From: Streptomyces sp. M92
Lineage (GTDB): Bacteria; Actinomycetota; Actinomycetes; Streptomycetales; Streptomycetaceae
Assembly: GCF_028473745.1 (NCBI RefSeq)
Contig: NZ_CP101138.1
Location: 46,083-110,082 of the forward strand
DNA length: 64,000 nucleotides
Reading direction: 5' to 3'
Shown: piece by piece, positions 60,899 to 64,000 of the stretch
Numbering within the stretch: the stretch's first letter is position 1
Layout of the letters: the number at the start of each line of letters is the position of its first letter
Program-made: the position numbers and the translations under genes
The notes under the pieces: generated by a model
What the model was told of the DNA's origin: nothing
Seen by the model: only the letters and a program-made list of their open reading frames with translations
Databases searched by the model: none

Positions 60899-61573
60899 TC
60901 ACATGGTTATGTAGTCGGCCTTGTCGTTGAAGGTGCCACCGGTCGGGTAGCTGGCAGTGGAGAACTTGTAGCAGTACCCGTTGGTCAGGACCATGTACGG
61001 GTCAGGCAGGCCCGTTCGGGCGTCGTAGACCGACACACCGCCCTGATCGCGCTGTACGCAGCCGGCACTGGCCTTGTCCCGGAAGTCCCAGTCCCCGAGC
61101 TGCTTGGTCCCCTTGGCGCTCCACTGAAGCCGGCGCCCCGTGAAGTCCGAGTGCTCCCACAGGCAGACCCACCCGTACGCGCAGTCGCTCCAGGCTGTAG
61201 GACCGAACGCACCGCCGGCCGTCGCTGCAGCCCTGCCACTCTCCGACCCTCTGGTCGTTTTCGGGGCGATCGCGGCCATTGCCTGGTCCGCTTCGGCGGC
61301 GCTGTCGTAGCAGTAGACCTCACCGCTCGGTACTTCGTTACAGGCCTGCGCCCCCTGCCAGCCGTCAGCCAGGTTGATTCTCTCGCCCTTGTAGGTGGCG
61401 ATGACGGGCTTGGATTCGGCGAGCTGCTCCTGCAGCTGGGCCTCCTCGGCCTGCGTGGTAATTCTGACCTCAGGTACTGCGACGGGCTCCGGTACCGCGG
61501 TTGCAGTCGTCGCGCTCGCCGCCAACGCACAAAGGGTGGCGACAGCCGGGACAAGGACGCGTGCAGAGCGCAT
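60899..61573 (-). CDS. Secreted I36-type peptidase inhibitor-like protein
   Basis: A 224-residue secreted protein. Signal peptide LVPAVATLCALAASATTATA (~residues 7-26) is followed by a helical pro-region (EEAQLQEQLAESKPVIATYK) and a C-terminal crystallin-like domain with CAYGWVCLWEHSDFTGRRLQ, GDWDFRDKASAGCVQRD and a DKADYITM end, matching the longer I36-type proteins of Streptomyces. ATG 61573 follows AGGAGAAGC. It is the second I36-type gene here, after the shorter one at 31096. Confidence 0.78.
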   Translation of the reverse strand: MRSARVLVPAVATLCALAASATTATAVPEPVAVPEVRITTQAEEAQLQEQLAESKPVIATYKGERINLADGWQGAQACNEVPSGEVYCYDSAAEADQAMAAIAPKTTRGSESGRAAATAGGAFGPTAWSDCAYGWVCLWEHSDFTGRRLQWSAKGTKQLGDWDFRDKASAGCVQRDQGGVSVYDARTGLPDPYMVLTNGYCYKFSTASYPTGGTFNDKADYITM

Positions 61574-61753
61574 GCTGCTTCTCCTGTGCTGGTTTTGTGC
61601 CGGTGATTCACAGGGATCCCACAGCACGCTCCGTGGGTGCGGGACGGCCGCGATCGAGTATGTCGGGTTCTCGATCACGATCGTCCGGATGTTCGATCTT
61701 GTGCGGGTCGTCGTCATGGGTGTATGACGTTGTGCCGCGCGGCCGTTCGCCCT

Positions 61754-62755
61754 CTACGGAGTCTGTCCGGCCTCGTCGACGATGCCGCTGTCGATGACGG
61801 CGACGGAGGTGACGACTGTGCCGGCTTCGCCCCAGGCGTTGTCCACCACAAGAACTGTGCGCTCACCCAGGAGTCGGGCCGTGCTCCTGTCGAAGATCCA
61901 TTCAGTGCGCTCACCGTCGTGCGTCCGGGCGACGGCGACCCCGTTCCGTCCTGCCGCGTCGACGGCGTCGGGGACGACGTCGACGCCGGGAATAAGGGCA
62001 GCGGCACGGTAGAGAGCCGCAGCGGTCTCGGGAGGTGTCACCCCGTTCCGCAGAAGATCACCGATCGTGACGAAGGCTTCCTGGTCCGGTCCCGTCGTGG
62101 AGCCGGAGCCAGCTCCGTGATTCCTCTCGGCGTCGTCGCGGATCCGCTTCAGCAGAGTGTCAGGATCGGTCGGCAGGGCGGCCAGGAAGTCGTAGGTCGG
62201 CGCGTTCAGATTCCCCTCACCTGCGGTGCCGGGCAGCAAGCTGTCGTTGCCGTCCTTGCGCTGCAGAGTCTGCTCGCTGCCGTCCACCGAGGTCCACTGC
62301 TCCATGCTTTCGTCCTCGCGCAGGAGCTCCATTTCGCCGGCCGTGGTCTCGGACAGCACCGATGTGTGGCCGACCGTCTTCACGTACGAGTACTGTCCGG
62401 CGCGCACCGTCGTCTGCGGCGTCGTCGCGGCGGCCAGAGCCGCTCTTTCCAGCAGCTGGACCGATGCTGCTGAGGCCGGTGGCACGTTACCCACAGTGTC
62501 AGAGGGTCCGGAGCCGAGGCTGAGGACCGCGACGACAGCTCCTGCAGCGGCAGCTGCCCCCCATACCAGGCCCCAACGTCCTTTCGGCCGCGGTGCCAGT
62601 CGGGAAGCACGGGAATGCGTCTGCCGGTCGACCTCGCTCAAGAGGTGTGCGCGGCGCGCTGCCACGCGTTCGGGTGCCGGGTCCGGGTAGGGAGCGGGAG
62701 GCAGCGTCCGGCTCGCCCGCTCACGCTCGGCTCGTTCCCGCTGTTCCGGATTCAT
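61754..62755 (-). CDS. CU044_5270-type membrane protein, partner of the sigma factor
   Basis: A 333-residue protein: a basic/acidic cytoplasmic N-terminus (RERAERERASRTLPPAPYPD), one membrane span (GLVWGAAAAAGAVVAVLSLG, ~63-82), and an outer domain with YSYVKTVGHTS and ALYRAAALIPGVDVVPDAVD. This layout matches the CU044_5270 family, which regularly follows an ECF sigma factor and probably acts as its anti-sigma or sensor. The start overlaps the sigma gene stop by ATGA (62752-62755). Confidence 0.85.
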   Translation of the reverse strand: MNPEQRERAERERASRTLPPAPYPDPAPERVAARRAHLLSEVDRQTHSRASRLAPRPKGRWGLVWGAAAAAGAVVAVLSLGSGPSDTVGNVPPASAASVQLLERAALAAATTPQTTVRAGQYSYVKTVGHTSVLSETTAGEMELLREDESMEQWTSVDGSEQTLQRKDGNDSLLPGTAGEGNLNAPTYDFLAALPTDPDTLLKRIRDDAERNHGAGSGSTTGPDQEAFVTIGDLLRNGVTPPETAAALYRAAALIPGVDVVPDAVDAAGRNGVAVARTHDGERTEWIFDRSTARLLGERTVLVVDNAWGEAGTVVTSVAVIDSGIVDEAGQTP

Positions 62756-63420
62756 CGTGCTCTCCTTCGGTGGGACGTGCGGGCTGCGGCCACCCCGCTG
62801 TGCGATATGTGTCCGCTGTCGGTCCGCGGTTCCGCACCGTCCAGATTCGGCACCACCAGTTCCTCATCGACGAGCCTGCGCAGTTTCTCTCTCGCCCGGG
62901 AAAGCCGGGAACGCACGGTGCCTACCGGAATCCCCAAAGCCTCAGCGGCCGCCGCGTACCCCAGATCGGACCAGACGACCAGTGTGAAGACCTCGCGCTC
63001 GCTGCGCTTGAGACGCTGCAGCGCTCTGGCGGCGGCGGCCAGGCGTTGAGCATCGGCCATCTGACCGACCAGCTCGTCGGAGAAGTCCGGCAACGCTTCC
63101 GGGGGCGGCAGACGGGACATTGCCTCCCGGTGGCGGCGTGCCGACCGAGCGATATTGCGCATCACGTTCGTCGCGATGCCCAAGAGCCACGCCCGAACGC
63201 TTCTGACTTCCTCACGCAGCTTGTCACGCAGCCGCCAAGCCTCCAGGAAGGTGAGAGACATGACGTCCTCGGCCATGGCCCAGTCGCCCGTCGTCCGGAT
63301 CGCGTGGGCGTAGACGACTCGCGCGTGCTCGTCGAAGATCTCGGCGAACGCCGCCCGATCGCCAGACCGGACCCGTTCGTGCAGTAGGAAGTCCACAGCA
63401 ACAAGTGTCCGCACAGCCAC
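62752..63420 (-). CDS. ECF-type RNA polymerase sigma factor
   Basis: A 222-residue sigma-70 family protein. Region 2 is FAEIFDEHARVVYAHAIRTT and AEDVMSLTFLEAWR; region 4 is LQRLKRSEREVFTLVVWSDL and AEALGIPVGTVRSRLSRARE with a clear helix-turn-helix. The C-terminus has an extra ~35-residue polar tail. GTG 63420 follows GAGGAAGTGG. Translationally coupled to the CU044_5270-type gene, so the pair is a sigma/regulator unit; targets are unknown, perhaps the envelope genes nearby. Confidence 0.9.
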   Translation of the reverse strand: MAVRTLVAVDFLLHERVRSGDRAAFAEIFDEHARVVYAHAIRTTGDWAMAEDVMSLTFLEAWRLRDKLREEVRSVRAWLLGIATNVMRNIARSARRHREAMSRLPPPEALPDFSDELVGQMADAQRLAAAARALQRLKRSEREVFTLVVWSDLGYAAAAEALGIPVGTVRSRLSRAREKLRRLVDEELVVPNLDGAEPRTDSGHISHSGVAAARTSHRRRAR

Positions 63421-63466
63421 AACGGTTCCACTTCCTCTGCGAGACCGATACGGAACTCAAGCTGAA

Positions 63467-63637
63467 CTAGCACCTATCCCCGCAAAAGGCGCAACGACCC
63501 GAGGCCGGCCCGACTGATCTGGTCTTAACGAGGATTGAGTCGGAGCCGCAAGGACAGTGCGCACAGGGTTCCGACCGTTGGTTTGCCTCAGTGGGGTCAG
63601 TATCCAGCGCTCCCCGCGACCGGTAGTTGCCTTCCAC
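63467..63637 (-). CDS. Possible 56-aa Cys-rich mini-protein
   Basis: A short frame reads CAHCPCGSDS and, later, CAFCGDRC before the stop, giving two Cys pairs of zinc-ribbon type. The GTG start at 63637 has no good ribosome site, and I know no homologue, so it may be a gene scrap. Beyond it, up to 64000, I see no supported gene. Confidence 0.22.
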   Translation of the reverse strand: MEGNYRSRGALDTDPTEANQRSEPCAHCPCGSDSILVKTRSVGPASGRCAFCGDRC

Positions 63638-64000
63638 TGATCGCGGTCATCCGTTGTCGTCGATTTCCCGGCCCCGAACCACATCAACACCCCAGCCACG
63701 AACCAGTCCACCACGACGGCGGGGGCACCGACCGTCCAGGCGCGCGTGTGCCACCTCAGCCACAGATTCGACCAGCCACGCCTTCCTGCTGCTATGCCAG
63801 CTGAGCCCCAGTCAACCCGCGCGCCAATGTCAGGTCGTGTGCGACATGCCCGAGGACCGGAGCTCCCGACGGGCCTGAGGGGCCTGAGGGGCCCCGACGG
63901 ATGCGAGACCTTGGGCACTTTCATGCATGAAGAGAGCGTAGCCCCGAAGACGCCTTTGACCTGCGGAAACACGTTTGGCGATCCGACTCCAGGATCGGGT

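Noticed and set aside
63457..63972. A 171-codon minus-strand frame at the right edge.
   Set aside because: Mixed composition without a start site or family; a different frame in the same stretch has a small Cys-rich peptide that is only slightly more plausible.

Overview
The window is high-GC DNA with GTG/TTG starts, tightly packed and overlapping genes and actinomycete-specific families (FxLD lanthipeptide enzymes, DUF6192/RacP-type proteins, trypco2, I36 inhibitors, CU044_5270-type protein). It reads as an accessory region of a Streptomyces or close relative. There is no rRNA, tRNA or core metabolic gene; most of the content is biosynthetic, defensive, mobile or secreted.

Layout. 1-6.9 kb is the downstream part of a class I lanthipeptide cluster: a LanB dehydratase cut by the window edge, LanC, a methyltransferase fused to an elimination-type domain (FxLD type) and a helical protein of unknown role. 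7-10.8 kb has an aldo/keto reductase, an IS5-type transposase, a RacP/DUF6192 pair and a small zinc protein. 10.9-11.65 kb is a type I-E-like CRISPR array without cas genes, followed by a convergent protein with a PD-(D/E)XK-like signature. 13.3-19 kb is scrap and mobile DNA: a Fic-type toxin-antitoxin pair, a Tn3 transposase tail abutting a broken ATP-dependent ligase gene, a methyltransferase, small hypotheticals and an apparently complete tyrosine recombinase.

19.2-42.3 kb looks like a defence island. On the minus strand is a four-gene operon: a methylase-like protein that has lost its catalytic motifs, then hsdM, hsdS and hsdR. On the plus strand, 8 kb away, is a second operon: a Rad50/SMC-like ATPase, a 138-residue protein and a HelD-type helicase with a long C-terminal extension. 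An 18-bp dyad with one mismatch lies about 120-150 bp upstream of the first gene of each operon, in the same orientation, suggesting the two are co-regulated and possibly one system. Between them are a DUF6119-type gene, two Tn3 N-terminal scraps, an I36-type inhibitor, a STAND NTPase broken by a frameshift, and a mini zinc protein.

42.4-50.9 kb holds a Ser/Thr kinase, a recombinase-like protein without catalytic residues, another Tn3 scrap, and a methyltransferase / unknown / EamA-type exporter cluster. 50.9-54.8 kb is a trypco2 gene and a trypsin-STAND-TPR protein with eight near-identical 138-bp repeats, a predicted conflict system. 55-64 kb is mainly secreted or envelope functions on the minus strand: a 1318-residue SGNH hydrolase fusion, a membrane-anchored partner, a second I36-type protein, and an ECF sigma factor with a CU044_5270-type partner.

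Family names come from recognising sequence motifs by eye; no database search was run.
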